From a virus: DNA of 30,680 nt. The position numbers and the translations under genes are program-made. The DNA lies in IMG/VR virus record IMGVR_UViG_3300046318_000295, positions 1-30,680 of that record; one strand, 5' to 3'. This document shows, piece after piece, positions 1 through 5,624 of this stretch. Within the stretch, counting starts at the first letter, position 1. Each line of letters opens with the position of its first letter. The notes beneath the pieces are model-generated. The model did not search any database, was not told the DNA's origin, and saw nothing but the letters and a program-made list of their open reading frames with translations.

Positions 1-105
1 GAAAGACTTCACAAAAAGAAAATTGCCCCTGCCCCTATAAAACCCCTAGGCCTAGGCAAAGAACCTTACCAGTAAAGGGTTGTAGGAGTGCTTGGGATGC
101 TTGAT
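1..105. other. Non-coding end region with 12-bp palindrome
   Basis: No gene was found between the HNH stop codon and the window edge. The stretch holds a perfect palindrome, CCTAGGCCTAGG (45-56), next to three C4 tracts on the plus strand (GCCCCTGCCCC around 25-35 and CCCC at 43-46), which read as G4 tracts on the minus strand. The minus strand runs palindrome, GGGG, TTTTAT, so a weak end-of-operon terminator is possible. Its position between an HNH gene and (across the window ends) the ParB/terminase genes is where cos or pac sites often lie. That role is inferred from position only. Confidence 0.4.
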
Positions 106-390
106 TTACAGTGGCTTGTCGCCACGCCTTGAGTTGCAGGAGATGTGGGCTGGGAGCAAAGGAGAGTTGATATCTCCAGGGATCACATGGTCTGCTGAAA
201 TCTCTTTGCGATCAGTGAAAGCTTGGCCGCACAGATGGCAGTGGGTAGCCATAGCCCTGATCACTTCTCTTTGTCTTCGGTATGCAGGATTGCTATATCT
301 GCCCTGCTTTTCCTTTTCATGGACTTGGCAATAGCTTCCACCTGCAGTCAAGGATCCACATTTGATACAGGGCTTTGGAAATCTTCCCAT
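106..390 (-). CDS. HNH endonuclease
   Basis: A 94-residue small HNH nuclease that probably nicks or cleaves DNA with a single bound metal ion. The N-terminus has a CIKCG knuckle (residues 8-12) and a CxVH motif near 21-24. The core reads CHLCG (about 51-55), then ADHVIPGD (the first H of HNH with its acidic partner), then LLPAHISCNSRRGDK, where N and the last H/C residues complete the motif. It starts at an ATG fused to the upstream stop as TAATG. Lone HNH proteins beside the terminase and genome end often assist cos cleavage by the large terminase. Here it is the last gene of the leftward early block and sits next to the terminase block only if the ends are joined. The family call is firm; the packaging role is inferred. 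Confidence 0.85.
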   Translation of the reverse strand: MGRFPKPCIKCGSLTAGGSYCQVHEKEKQGRYSNPAYRRQREVIRAMATHCHLCGQAFTDRKEISADHVIPGDINSPLLPAHISCNSRRGDKPL

Positions 391-602
391 TATTCGTCAT
401 CCAAAGGGTCGTTGTATTGGTCATAGATGGCTTGAAATCCCAAAGCAATGTCGGTGTTCGTTAGCACTGTTGAATCCCTCGTATCGGTCGCTGAAGGCTT
501 ATCTGAGTGTCTGTGAGTCTTTCTCCAGTTCTTCACCAAGATCACTGCATCTCTGTCGTCTGTCTCAAATTCTGCACCACATGAACAGACTTCCCTGATC
601 AT
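390..602 (-). CDS. Hypothetical small Cys-containing protein
   Basis: A 70-residue acidic protein of unknown function. The N-terminus carries CSCG (7-10) and then a charged stretch with HRH (around 30-32), so a small metal-binding fold is possible but a second Cys pair is missing. The C-terminal half is polar and ends DPLDDE. The ATG overlaps the stop of the NlpC/P60 gene (ATGA) and its own stop forms TAATG with the HNH start, so it is translationally coupled on both sides. The tight packing supports a real gene. No family was recognised. Confidence 0.7.
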   Translation of the reverse strand: MIREVCSCGAEFETDDRDAVILVKNWRKTHRHSDKPSATDTRDSTVLTNTDIALGFQAIYDQYNDPLDDE

Positions 603-1138
603 TGAATGACTCTCACAAATCTGATCTGGGACTTCTTGAAGTCAGTCAGTGGCTGAATCACTGTGGTCTTGTAAAGGCGATTAGCGTTGATTATCAGTCC
701 AGAGCCAACATAGATTGCTGAATGATAGAAGTCAGTTGATCCTTGGTGAGCAAAAACTACAATGTCGCCAACTCTAGGGATTGAAACTCTTTGCCCTACA
801 TGACCTTGCTTATTAGCAGAGTGCGGCAACTCTATGTTCATTCTTTGATACGCATACCTAACCATTCCTGAACAATCCCAACCTGCAATTGTTGATCCTG
901 AAAAGACATAGCCAGTCTTATGAACTCTAGTGGTCAGGTATTCAACAACTTGCTTGAGCTTCAGTCTTTTCTGCTTCTGCTTTACTTCCTTGCCGAAATT
1001 CAATAAGGTCGTTCGCAGATCATAAGTTGCTGTCAGAGATTCAGATTTAGAAACCCTAGCTTGTCCAGAGCCTGTCCCAAAATTGATTGAGAGAAGCGTG
1101 AGCAAAGTGATCATTGCCACTAACATCTTTGTCTTCAT
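599..1138 (-). CDS. Secreted NlpC/P60 cell-wall hydrolase
   Basis: A 179-residue protein with a signal-peptide-like N-terminus: a basic start (MKTK), a hydrophobic run to about residue 19, then a small-residue stretch to AQ-like GQA (25-27). Residues 55-75 look helical and basic. The catalytic domain follows: GWDCSGMVRYAYQ with nucleophile Cys89, a VGDIVVF strand (123-129), and FYHSAIYVG with general base His139. A polar third residue probably lies near Asn151. NlpC/P60 enzymes cut gamma-D-Glu-diamino acid bonds in peptidoglycan stems. The export signal implies action from outside the membrane without holin. It lies far from the M23/holin lysis cassette, so this is a second wall hydrolase, perhaps for late wall weakening or exclusion. 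The start overlaps the FmdB-like stop (ATGA). Confidence 0.85.
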   Translation of the reverse strand: MKTKMLVAMITLLTLLSINFGTGSGQARVSKSESLTATYDLRTTLLNFGKEVKQKQKRLKLKQVVEYLTTRVHKTGYVFSGSTIAGWDCSGMVRYAYQRMNIELPHSANKQGHVGQRVSIPRVGDIVVFAHQGSTDFYHSAIYVGSGLIINANRLYKTTVIQPLTDFKKSQIRFVRVIQ

Positions 1139-1311
1139 CTTGCATCCTTACCCCAGCCGCCACCAACGAAGCGAATGGTTTGAAGCCCAAACTTTCTTTC
1201 CATGTCCAACTCACAGAGTTCACAGTAAGGCTTTGGAACTTCTTCAGTCATCTCTGCAAAAACTTGTTCAGTCCTTCCACAATTAGAACAAATGAAATTG
1301 TATGTGGGCAT
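1135..1311 (-). CDS. FmdB-like zinc ribbon protein
   Basis: A 58-residue zinc ribbon beginning MPTYNFICSNCG, the hallmark start of the FmdB/CxxC_CxxC_SSSS family. The first knuckle is CSNC (8-11) and the second CELC (about 30-33), followed by the usual aromatic-basic tail ending GGGWGKDAR. Family members are widespread in Actinobacteria and their phages and are annotated as putative regulators; the biochemical role is unknown. An upstream in-frame ATG four codons earlier is possible, but this ATG overlaps the metallophosphoesterase stop as TGATG and gives the canonical family N-terminus. It precedes the NlpC/P60 gene with an ATGA overlap. Confidence 0.8.
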   Translation of the reverse strand: MPTYNFICSNCGRTEQVFAEMTEEVPKPYCELCELDMERKFGLQTIRFVGGGWGKDAR

Positions 1312-2477
1312 CAGATCTTCCAAACTGTTCCAGTGAAATCTTTATCTCTTTCTAAGACAAAGCAGACAAGTCCAGGCTGGCTGTCTTCACCTTGGCTTGT
1401 TCTCCACCAGTTAGATCCGTTGTCAAGTGTTGCGGCCTGCACCCAGAATCTTGAAGTTCCCCTAGGAGTTGAACCGAGCTCTAGAACTCTAAGGTGATGG
1501 AAATGTCCACTAACTCCAATAGTTGCCGCATGAACTGGTTGCTTTCCGAACGCTTGCTTTCTCCACCAGTCTGGAACTGCATCTGGCCTTGCAGATTGAT
1601 GTCCATGCCATAAACCGAGAATGTGGAAGGAATCTTGAAAGACATCTATTGCTAAAGATTCGTCATGAGAAGCAGGCTCAAAGAATTCAATCGGCAGACC
1701 AACTTCCTTACTCAATCTGGCTAGAGTCCTTCCGATATGGATTCCCCAGTCATCCGTAGCCTTGCCGACTCTCTGCTTGTTGATCCTGAATTGGCAATGA
1801 TTGCTTCCAACGCTTAGATAAGTTATTGGTGCGTGCTTAGAAAGCATCTTCAAAGTTTCCCAAGCCAAAGAAGTAGCCAAATCCACTTGTTGCATAACGC
1901 TTAGGTCATTAGATTGCAGTTGGTGCATGTCGGCCGCATTACCAAAGTTCTCAATCGTGTCGCCAACATCACAGAAGATAATCTTTTCAGGCTTCTGCTC
2001 TCTGACCTTAGCGATTAGCTTGACTTGAGTTTCAGCGACTCTGTGAATCAACGCATCAATTCCACCCCTGTGATCCACTTTGCCAACTTGCAAGTCAGAC
2101 CAAAGAATGACCATAGCCTTTCCAGGCTGAACAGATTTAGGTTGCACTGGCTTCGTCTTCTTAGCCAAAGAATAAAGCAATGGCAGATTGATTACAGAAT
2201 TTCTTTTCACCCAGCGAATCCGAACTGAAGTCATCCAAGCAGGCTCAAGTGGAAAAGGCCTTGCCACCTGCCACCTTGAGATTCTAGGTTCACCGACAAT
2301 CTCTATTTCGTCAGGATTGATTCCTGCATCTCTCAGAAAGCTTTCAATGTCTGTCGGGTTATCTCCTTCAACAGCAGGTAAAGTCGCTTCACCACCAGAG
2401 CCGTCAAAAGTGATTGAAGGACTCCAGCCTTCAGGAACGCTAACCTTTGGTGCAGGCTTGCTTAGGTCTTCCAGCAT
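1311..2477 (-). CDS. Calcineurin-like metallophosphoesterase
   Basis: A 388-residue protein with an N-terminal region of about 120 residues that I do not recognise, followed by a metallophosphoesterase fold: WSDLQVGK (127-133, motif I, D-x-Q instead of D-x-H), CDVGDTIE (169-176, motif II GDxxE), GSNHC (224-228, in place of GNHD), then WHGHQ (290-294) and SGHFHH (323-328). The metal ligands are therefore mostly present with variant residues. Phage members of this group are often annotated as DNA-repair exonucleases or nucleotidases by resemblance to SbcD/Mre11. The substrate cannot be read from sequence. The preceding gene encodes a small HTH-like protein whose 3' end overlaps this start. An upstream TTG is possible but the ATG is preferred. 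Confidence 0.82.
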   Translation of the reverse strand: MLEDLSKPAPKVSVPEGWSPSITFDGSGGEATLPAVEGDNPTDIESFLRDAGINPDEIEIVGEPRISRWQVARPFPLEPAWMTSVRIRWVKRNSVINLPLLYSLAKKTKPVQPKSVQPGKAMVILWSDLQVGKVDHRGGIDALIHRVAETQVKLIAKVREQKPEKIIFCDVGDTIENFGNAADMHQLQSNDLSVMQQVDLATSLAWETLKMLSKHAPITYLSVGSNHCQFRINKQRVGKATDDWGIHIGRTLARLSKEVGLPIEFFEPASHDESLAIDVFQDSFHILGLWHGHQSARPDAVPDWWRKQAFGKQPVHAATIGVSGHFHHLRVLELGSTPRGTSRFWVQAATLDNGSNWWRTSQGEDSQPGLVCFVLERDKDFTGTVWKI

Positions 2478-2686
2478 GAACAACGCTTCTCTCTGTGATG
2501 TTTGATTGATGTATCGCTTAACTTGATCTCTCGCTTCAACAATTCATTCTGCAAAGTCTTGCAAGGCCATTCAGGATTCATGACAGCCTGCTCCAGAATC
2601 AAAGCATCCTTGTCAGCCATTTCGTCTTTCACAGTGCGAACTCTGCAACTTACAATCTTGACTGGCAACTTCAAATCTTCAAGCAT
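2462..2686 (-). CDS. Small HTH-like DNA-binding protein
   Basis: A 74-residue protein. Residues 24-66 (DKDALILEQAV through IKLSDTSIKHHR) look like a helix-turn-helix: a first helix, a WPCKTLQNELLKR helix, then LSDTSIKHHREKRCSC as recognition helix and Cys-containing tail. Similar segments occur in actinophage proteins located before or fused to a metallophosphoesterase. Here the two are separate, overlapping genes, so they may act together on DNA. The start forms TAATG with the upstream stop. Target and role are unknown. Confidence 0.65.
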   Translation of the reverse strand: MLEDLKLPVKIVSCRVRTVKDEMADKDALILEQAVMNPEWPCKTLQNELLKREIKLSDTSIKHHREKRCSCWKT

Positions 2687-2916
2687 TATCTTCTTTCCAA
2701 ATCCAGCCTATAACTAGCCAGATCAATTTCTTCCGATTCCCAAGCCAAAATCTTCTTTGCTAAGTTATCTGCCAAAGTCTGCATTATGTCGCCTTGTGCA
2801 GCAGAAACTAAAAGAAGATCAGCCAGAGCAAAGCGAATCCCTTCAAGATCAGCACTCCAGATCAGATTCTTGTCCCGAAGCAACTCAACAGCTTCGTCAA
2901 TAGCCCTAGTCATCAT
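2686..2916 (-). CDS. Hypothetical helical protein
   Basis: About 76 residues, predominantly alpha-helical and acidic (RAIDEAVELLRDK..., then ALADLLLVSAAQGD and LADNLAKKILAWE). No catalytic motif or family was recognised. Two adjacent in-frame ATGs (2916 and 2913) overlap the end of the upstream membrane-protein gene. A GGGGAC segment just upstream suits the first. Further upstream in-frame ATGs (2940, 2943) would overlap the neighbour more deeply and are less likely. The stop forms TAATG with the HTH-like gene. Confidence 0.6.
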   Translation of the reverse strand: MMTRAIDEAVELLRDKNLIWSADLEGIRFALADLLLVSAAQGDIMQTLADNLAKKILAWESEEIDLASYRLDLERR

Positions 2917-3046
2917 GGCTGTCCCCAAACTGATGGTCATCAATGTATTCGGCTTGGGTCAGATAAGCCATGAAAATACTGGCAAGCATCAAGAAAAGGA
3001 TTCCACCACCAACAATTGCCAACAGAATCAAAATAAATTCCAGCAT
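2906..3046 (-). CDS. Single-pass membrane microprotein (46 aa)
   Basis: A 46-residue protein with one strongly hydrophobic helix covering residues 2-29 (MLEFILILLAIVGGG..., IFMAYL) and an acidic C-terminal tail rich in Asp and His (YIDDHQFGDSHDD). It overlaps the upstream stop as TGATG and the downstream start by about 11 bases, so it sits within a tightly coupled chain of tiny genes. The function is unknown. It is one of three short membrane proteins alternating with soluble microproteins between 2.9 and 4.3 kb. Confidence 0.65.
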   Translation of the reverse strand: MLEFILILLAIVGGGILFLMLASIFMAYLTQAEYIDDHQFGDSHDD

Positions 3047-3273
3047 CAGTCAATGTCCACCGAGTCAGAAAGCTTCTCCAGGATTAGATCCAAAATTGCT
3101 TGCATCTGTGCATTAGTGATCACTTCAACTCTCTCCAATTCAATTAGAGCATCTGAAGTTCTTTCGGCTTCAGCCCTGCGGCCTTCCTTCACTCCAGCAA
3201 GATAATCTTTACTGAAAATGTTGATCGCATTTACCCGAATGCACTGGCATCCGTCATTACAACTGCAAGTCAT
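3046..3273 (-). CDS. Hypothetical Cys-rich helical protein
   Basis: A 75-residue protein with a Cys-rich start (MTCSCNDGCQC, four Cys in 11 residues) followed by an amphipathic charged segment YLAGVKEGRRAEAERTSDA and a long acidic helix ending DSVDID. The arrangement (Cys motif, G-R-basic helix, leucine-rich helix) parallels the gene at 3925-4176 (MTTCQCR..., GVRQEQQRIIELL), suggesting an old duplication. The ATG overlaps the upstream stop (ATGA). Metal binding by the Cys cluster is possible; the role is unknown. Confidence 0.62.
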   Translation of the reverse strand: MTCSCNDGCQCIRVNAINIFSKDYLAGVKEGRRAEAERTSDALIELERVEVITNAQMQAILDLILEKLSDSVDID

Positions 3274-3413
3274 TTCTCTCCTTCAATCTTTAGGCAGTTT
3301 TCTTCAATGAAAATGTGAAGCTCTTCAAAAGCGTTCCCATAAGCAATCATTGTATTGGCAACCTGCATTTCTCGGTAAATTGCAAGCAGATCCCAGATTT
3401 GTTCTTTAGTCAT
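3270..3413 (-). CDS. Microprotein, paralogue of 3591-3761 product
   Basis: A 47-residue protein starting MTKEQIWDLLAIYREMQ and ending IEENCLKIEGEK. It resembles the 56-residue product at 3591-3761 (MKQSQIWEILDIHRLL..., FIAEHCLAG): both have a QIW[DE][IL]L start, a YR/HR in the same helix, and a FI-E-[EH]-[NH]-C-L segment near the end. This start was chosen over an upstream ATG because it gives the paralogous N-terminus and has a GGAGCAACAAA segment upstream. The function is unknown. Confidence 0.6.
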   Translation of the reverse strand: MTKEQIWDLLAIYREMQVANTMIAYGNAFEELHIFIEENCLKIEGEK

Positions 3414-3594
3414 TTTGTTGCTCCTTTTCTTCAACATCAGTCCATTCACCCCAAGAAAATGAACCAACAGATTCTTGACCTTCACCATCTTCTAATTCTT
3501 TGATCCCAAGCTCTAAAGCCTGCTCTTTAGATTCGGCTTCAACTTCCACTGTATAAACAACGGAAGCATCCATCTTCACAACCCACTTCTTCAT
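3406..3594 (-). CDS. Hypothetical small beta-alpha protein
   Basis: A 62-residue protein: MKKWVVKMDASVVYTVEV forms probable beta strands, then EAESKEQALELGIKELED a helix, then an acidic tail ending EEKEQQND. The strand-strand-helix pattern with KEQAxELG resembles small phage proteins annotated only as hypothetical. The start overlaps the upstream stop (ATGA), and this ATG is preferred over one nine codons earlier. It lies between the two QIW-type paralogues. Confidence 0.6.
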   Translation of the reverse strand: MKKWVVKMDASVVYTVEVEAESKEQALELGIKELEDGEGQESVGSFSWGEWTDVEEKEQQND

Positions 3595-3761
3595 TCTTGA
3601 CCTTCTTCCACACATTCGCATTCGTCATCCCTAACTCCAGCCAAGCAATGTTCAGCAATGAATTCATACAGCAAAGACATTCCAATACTGTTCTTATGCT
3701 TATCGGTATCACATAGCAGTCGGTGGATGTCCAGGATTTCCCAGATTTGACTTTGTTTCAT
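3591..3761 (-). CDS. Microprotein, paralogue of 3270-3413 product
   Basis: A 56-residue protein beginning MKQSQIWEILDIHRLL and containing FIAEHCLAG near residue 40, then a Cys-containing acidic tail (DDECECVEEGQE). It parallels the 47-residue protein at 3270-3413 over most of its length. The start forms ATGA with the stop of the membrane microprotein upstream and is preferred over a start six codons earlier. The function is unknown; the acidic Cys tail has no counterpart in the shorter paralogue. Confidence 0.6.
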   Translation of the reverse strand: MKQSQIWEILDIHRLLCDTDKHKNSIGMSLLYEFIAEHCLAGVRDDECECVEEGQE

Positions 3762-3928
3762 TTGTTTTCTCCTTCGCAATTTTCAATTGCAGTCTGTTCG
3801 GTCTGATACTTGCTCCAGCAAGGTTCTTGAGTCTGACTCCAGAAAGCCAGAATTGTGATCAGCACGCTAAGTGCCGCTAGTGCTGAAACGATAAAATAAA
3901 ACGATTCACGCTTAGTTAGATCAGTCAT
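3758..3928 (-). CDS. Single-pass membrane microprotein (56 aa)
   Basis: A 56-residue protein with a short polar N-terminus (MTDLTKRES), a hydrophobic helix at residues 10-30 (FYFIVSALAALSVLITILAF) and a polar C-terminus with two Cys (CWSKYQTEQ, ENCEGENK). It overlaps both neighbours by four bases. It could sit in the inner membrane with its Cys-bearing tail outside, but the sequence gives no function. Confidence 0.62.
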   Translation of the reverse strand: MTDLTKRESFYFIVSALAALSVLITILAFWSQTQEPCWSKYQTEQTAIENCEGENK

Positions 3929-4176
3929 TTAGTTTCTCCCTTGATAAGTGCAATAACATCTTCAAACCAGAAACCTTTAGCATGAGTCCAATCTTCAGGT
4001 CTTTGATTGATAAGTTCAGTTAGCAGCTCAATGATGCGTTGCTGTTCCTGCCTTACACCCTGCTCAATCTTGTTTTGCAATGTCTCATCAAACCAAGTGC
4101 GAGTCATGACAAGATTCTTATTGTTCTCCCTGCACTGGCAAGTAGTCATCACCAGCGTTTCGTTAGGCTCAATCAT
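3925..4176 (-). CDS. Hypothetical Cys-motif helical protein
   Basis: An 83-residue protein. After MIEPNETLV comes MTTCQCRENN, then a long charged helix (LQNKIEQGVRQEQQRIIELL) and a C-terminal part with KGFWFEDVIALIKGE. The middle resembles the GVKEGRRAEAER segment of the 3046-3273 product, so the two may be paralogues. The start at 4176 overlaps the upstream membrane gene (ATGATTGA); translation could also start at the internal MTTCQC. No enzymatic motif was seen. Confidence 0.6.
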   Translation of the reverse strand: MIEPNETLVMTTCQCRENNKNLVMTRTWFDETLQNKIEQGVRQEQQRIIELLTELINQRPEDWTHAKGFWFEDVIALIKGETK

Positions 4177-4339
4177 TTGCACTCCTAAGAGAAATCTTGA
4201 TTGCCACAATTGCAATAAAAGCAAGCATCAGAAAAGAAACAATCGGATGCGTGAAGAATGGCATCAAGAATCCAGCAATGTAAGCGACAGCAAAGAAACC
4301 AGCAAAAGCAACTGCAAGTTGCAAAACAAACCTAATCAT
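4169..4339 (-). CDS. Two-helix membrane microprotein (56 aa)
   Basis: A 56-residue, very hydrophobic protein with two predicted membrane helices, residues about 3-27 (FVLQLAVAFAGFFAVAYIAG) and 33-50 (IVSFLMLAFIAIVAIKIS), separated by a short PFFTHP turn. The start overlaps the upstream stop by four bases (ATGA) and the stop lies inside the next gene's start. Size and topology would fit a small holin- or antiholin-like protein, but it lies in the early region away from the lysis genes, so I do not assign that role. Confidence 0.62.
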   Translation of the reverse strand: MIRFVLQLAVAFAGFFAVAYIAGFLMPFFTHPIVSFLMLAFIAIVAIKISLRSAND

Positions 4340-4536
4340 GAAATGCCACCCATTCCCAGAACTTTACGGATCTGATTGATTGCTTCAATGCGATTCAAAT
4401 TAGCTTCAGCCATGTAAGCAAGAATTGCGTCATCCCACTTATCCCAAACATCAGCGTGCAAAGCGAAATCTCTGTTGCACATCCACCAGTCTTTGTAAGC
4501 GTTAGTTGCCGCAATGAATAGTTCAGCCTGAGTCAT
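4336..4536 (-). CDS. Hypothetical helical protein (cassette B, gene 4)
   Basis: A 66-residue mostly helical protein starting MTQAELFIAATNAYKDWW and ending VLGMGGIS, rich in Trp and Asp (DVWDKWDDAILAYM). It is the last of four genes that follow the hairpin leader at 5047-5099. Its start is formed by the shared junction GGTGCATAATG, coupling it to the gene upstream. No family was recognised. Confidence 0.65.
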   Translation of the reverse strand: MTQAELFIAATNAYKDWWMCNRDFALHADVWDKWDDAILAYMAEANLNRIEAINQIRKVLGMGGIS

Positions 4537-4739
4537 TATGCACCTACCAATTCAACTTTGATGTTGCCATGAAGATAATTGAAAACATTTTCTTGAGATT
4601 CCTGATTGAAGAATGAAATCGCAAAGATTGTGGAATCTTCCTTGATTGAGTGAATCGCAATGATGTCCAGGATTGACCCATTTGTGTCCCAGATTGAATC
4701 TCCTGCAACAAGCTCACGAATAAATTTAGTTGCAGACAT
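4536..4739 (-). CDS. Hypothetical small beta-rich protein (cassette B, gene 3)
   Basis: A 67-residue protein. After a short helix (FIRELVAGDSIWD) it is mainly beta: GSILDIIAIHSI, TIFAISFF, and a last strand ending KVELVGA. The pattern suggests a small SH3-like barrel. It is entered through a GGTGCATAATG junction and leaves through another, which encodes its C-terminal GA. The function is unknown. Confidence 0.65.
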   Translation of the reverse strand: MSATKFIRELVAGDSIWDTNGSILDIIAIHSIKEDSTIFAISFFNQESQENVFNYLHGNIKVELVGA

Positions 4740-4840
4740 TATGCACCAACCTTGTAATCAGGATTTGGCTTTAGAACAATGTTGCCTGCCAAAGTGTAAA
4801 TGTAAATAAATCTGTCAGTGGTATTGATCTGCTCGCCCAT
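4739..4840 (-). CDS. Microprotein of 33 residues (cassette B, gene 2)
   Basis: A 33-residue protein, MGEQINTTDRFIYIYTLAGN followed by a short polar tail ending DYKVGA. It is supported less by its length than by context: the ATG arises from a GGTGCATAATG junction with the gene upstream, the stop forms an identical junction with the gene downstream, and the frame fills the gap exactly. Its C-terminal six residues DYKVGA resemble the YSKVGA end of the gene upstream. The function is unknown. Confidence 0.6.
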   Translation of the reverse strand: MGEQINTTDRFIYIYTLAGNIVLKPNPDYKVGA

Positions 4841-5046
4841 TATGCACCAACCTTGCTGTAAGTCATAGCGATCTCAAAAGATGTATGAACATCTGCAGGG
4901 AAATCCACTAGGTCATCATTGTCATCAATGCAAGTGATCTGGTAGTTATCTCCACCAACCCAAGTGATTGCATCCACCTGATAAAGTCTGCCATTCAAGT
5001 GCTTGAAGATATCTAGTCTTTGAAGCTCGTAAGTTGCTTTCTTCAT
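4840..5046 (-). CDS. Hypothetical small beta-rich protein (cassette B, gene 1)
   Basis: A 68-residue protein starting MKKATYELQRLDIFKH, then beta-rich (GRLYQVDAITWVGGDNY, QITCIDDND) and ending MTYSKVGA. The frame is open 50 codons further upstream, but the chosen ATG follows directly on the AGGACAAAAGGACAAA segment shared with the 10591 gene, and the upstream extension would be encoded by promoter and leader sequence. It is first in a four-gene cassette linked by GGTGCATAATG junctions. The function is unknown. Confidence 0.7.
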   Translation of the reverse strand: MKKATYELQRLDIFKHLNGRLYQVDAITWVGGDNYQITCIDDNDDLVDFPADVHTSFEIAMTYSKVGA

Positions 5047-5099
5047 TTCTTTGTCCTTTTGTCCTATAAGGCCTTGTGCCTTATGTATGTAAACTAGCC
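5047..5099 (-). promoter_or_regulatory. Promoter and 5'-hairpin leader B
   Basis: On the minus strand: GGC plus the -10-like box TAGTTT (5096-5091), six bases, predicted +1 A at 5084, then a perfect 7-bp hairpin ATAAGGC/GCCTTAT (5084-5078 with 5072-5066) around the loop ACAAG, followed by AGGACAAAAGGACAAA and the ATG at 5046. The same layout occurs before the gene at 10591: same length from GGC-TANNNT to AGGACAAAAGGAC, loop containing ACAAG, tandem GGACAAA segment. The leader would be 38 nt long and its stem would begin at the first nucleotide. No convincing -35 box was seen. Confidence 0.6.
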
Positions 5100-5192
5100 G
5101 ATTTTCAGCCAGAAAAGAAGCATTTACAGCAAAATTCTTTATATCATTTTGATAAAGAAACCTGTATAGAAAAGCCCTAAAACTATGCAGAT

Positions 5193-5624
5193 TCAAGCAA
5201 AATGGCTGACAGTTACTGCCACGCCAGATTGCCGCACAGCATACTTCTTGCTGATCTCAAGCCTTACAACAAGGGAATCATCAGCCCAGACTGGCTTCAT
5301 GCCATCCAGGAGTCCCCGAGCAAGCTTATCCAAGTCAGGCGGCGTAATCGGATAATCCCTTTTCACAGTCTTCGGACGAGTCAAATAAAAGACTGCTTCA
5401 ACTTTGACAGCCTGATCAAACTTAGAGTCATCTCCAGAATCCTTCATGCCCTGAATCACAGCATCATTGACTGCTTTACGCCAAGCAGGAAGCTTCGGAG
5501 AAGATTCAATTATTAACGGAATGTTATTCCCAGCCGCTGTCCTTCTAGATCCGACATACTTCTTAGATCCTTGTGGAGCAGGATCAACTCCGAAGACTGT
5601 GAAGCTAAAACTATTTCTTGCCAT
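5193..5624 (-). CDS. rusA: RusA-like Holliday junction resolvase
   Basis: A 143-residue endonuclease of the RusA family, which cleaves four-way junctions as a dimer. The N-terminus has the usual start strand and PAPQGSKK (residues 15-22). The catalytic acidic cluster is visible as PDLDK (96-100) and WADDSLVV (113-120), with a GLLDGM helix between them. Length and order match the family. In phage replication it would resolve branched intermediates made by the exonuclease/annealing system before packaging. The ATG at 5624 lies inside a possible short upstream reading frame, and a hairpin at 5653-5690 separates it from ssb, so it may need its own promoter. Confidence 0.88.
   Translation of the reverse strand: MARNSFSFTVFGVDPAPQGSKKYVGSRRTAAGNNIPLIIESSPKLPAWRKAVNDAVIQGMKDSGDDSKFDQAVKVEAVFYLTRPKTVKRDYPITPPDLDKLARGLLDGMKPVWADDSLVVRLEISKKYAVRQSGVAVTVSHFA

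Noticed and set aside
45-56. CCTAGGCCTAGG as a proven cos site
   Set aside because: Only the palindrome and the position suggest it; no cohesive end can be read from one contig sequence.
5047-5196. N-terminal extension of cassette B gene 1 to 5196
   Set aside because: It would be encoded by the promoter and hairpin leader shared with the 10591 gene, and lies upstream of the AGGACAAAAGGACAAA segment.
5202-5516. Plus-strand frame of 104 codons opposite rusA
   Set aside because: It is the shadow of a clear RusA gene, with no ribosome-binding site or family features.
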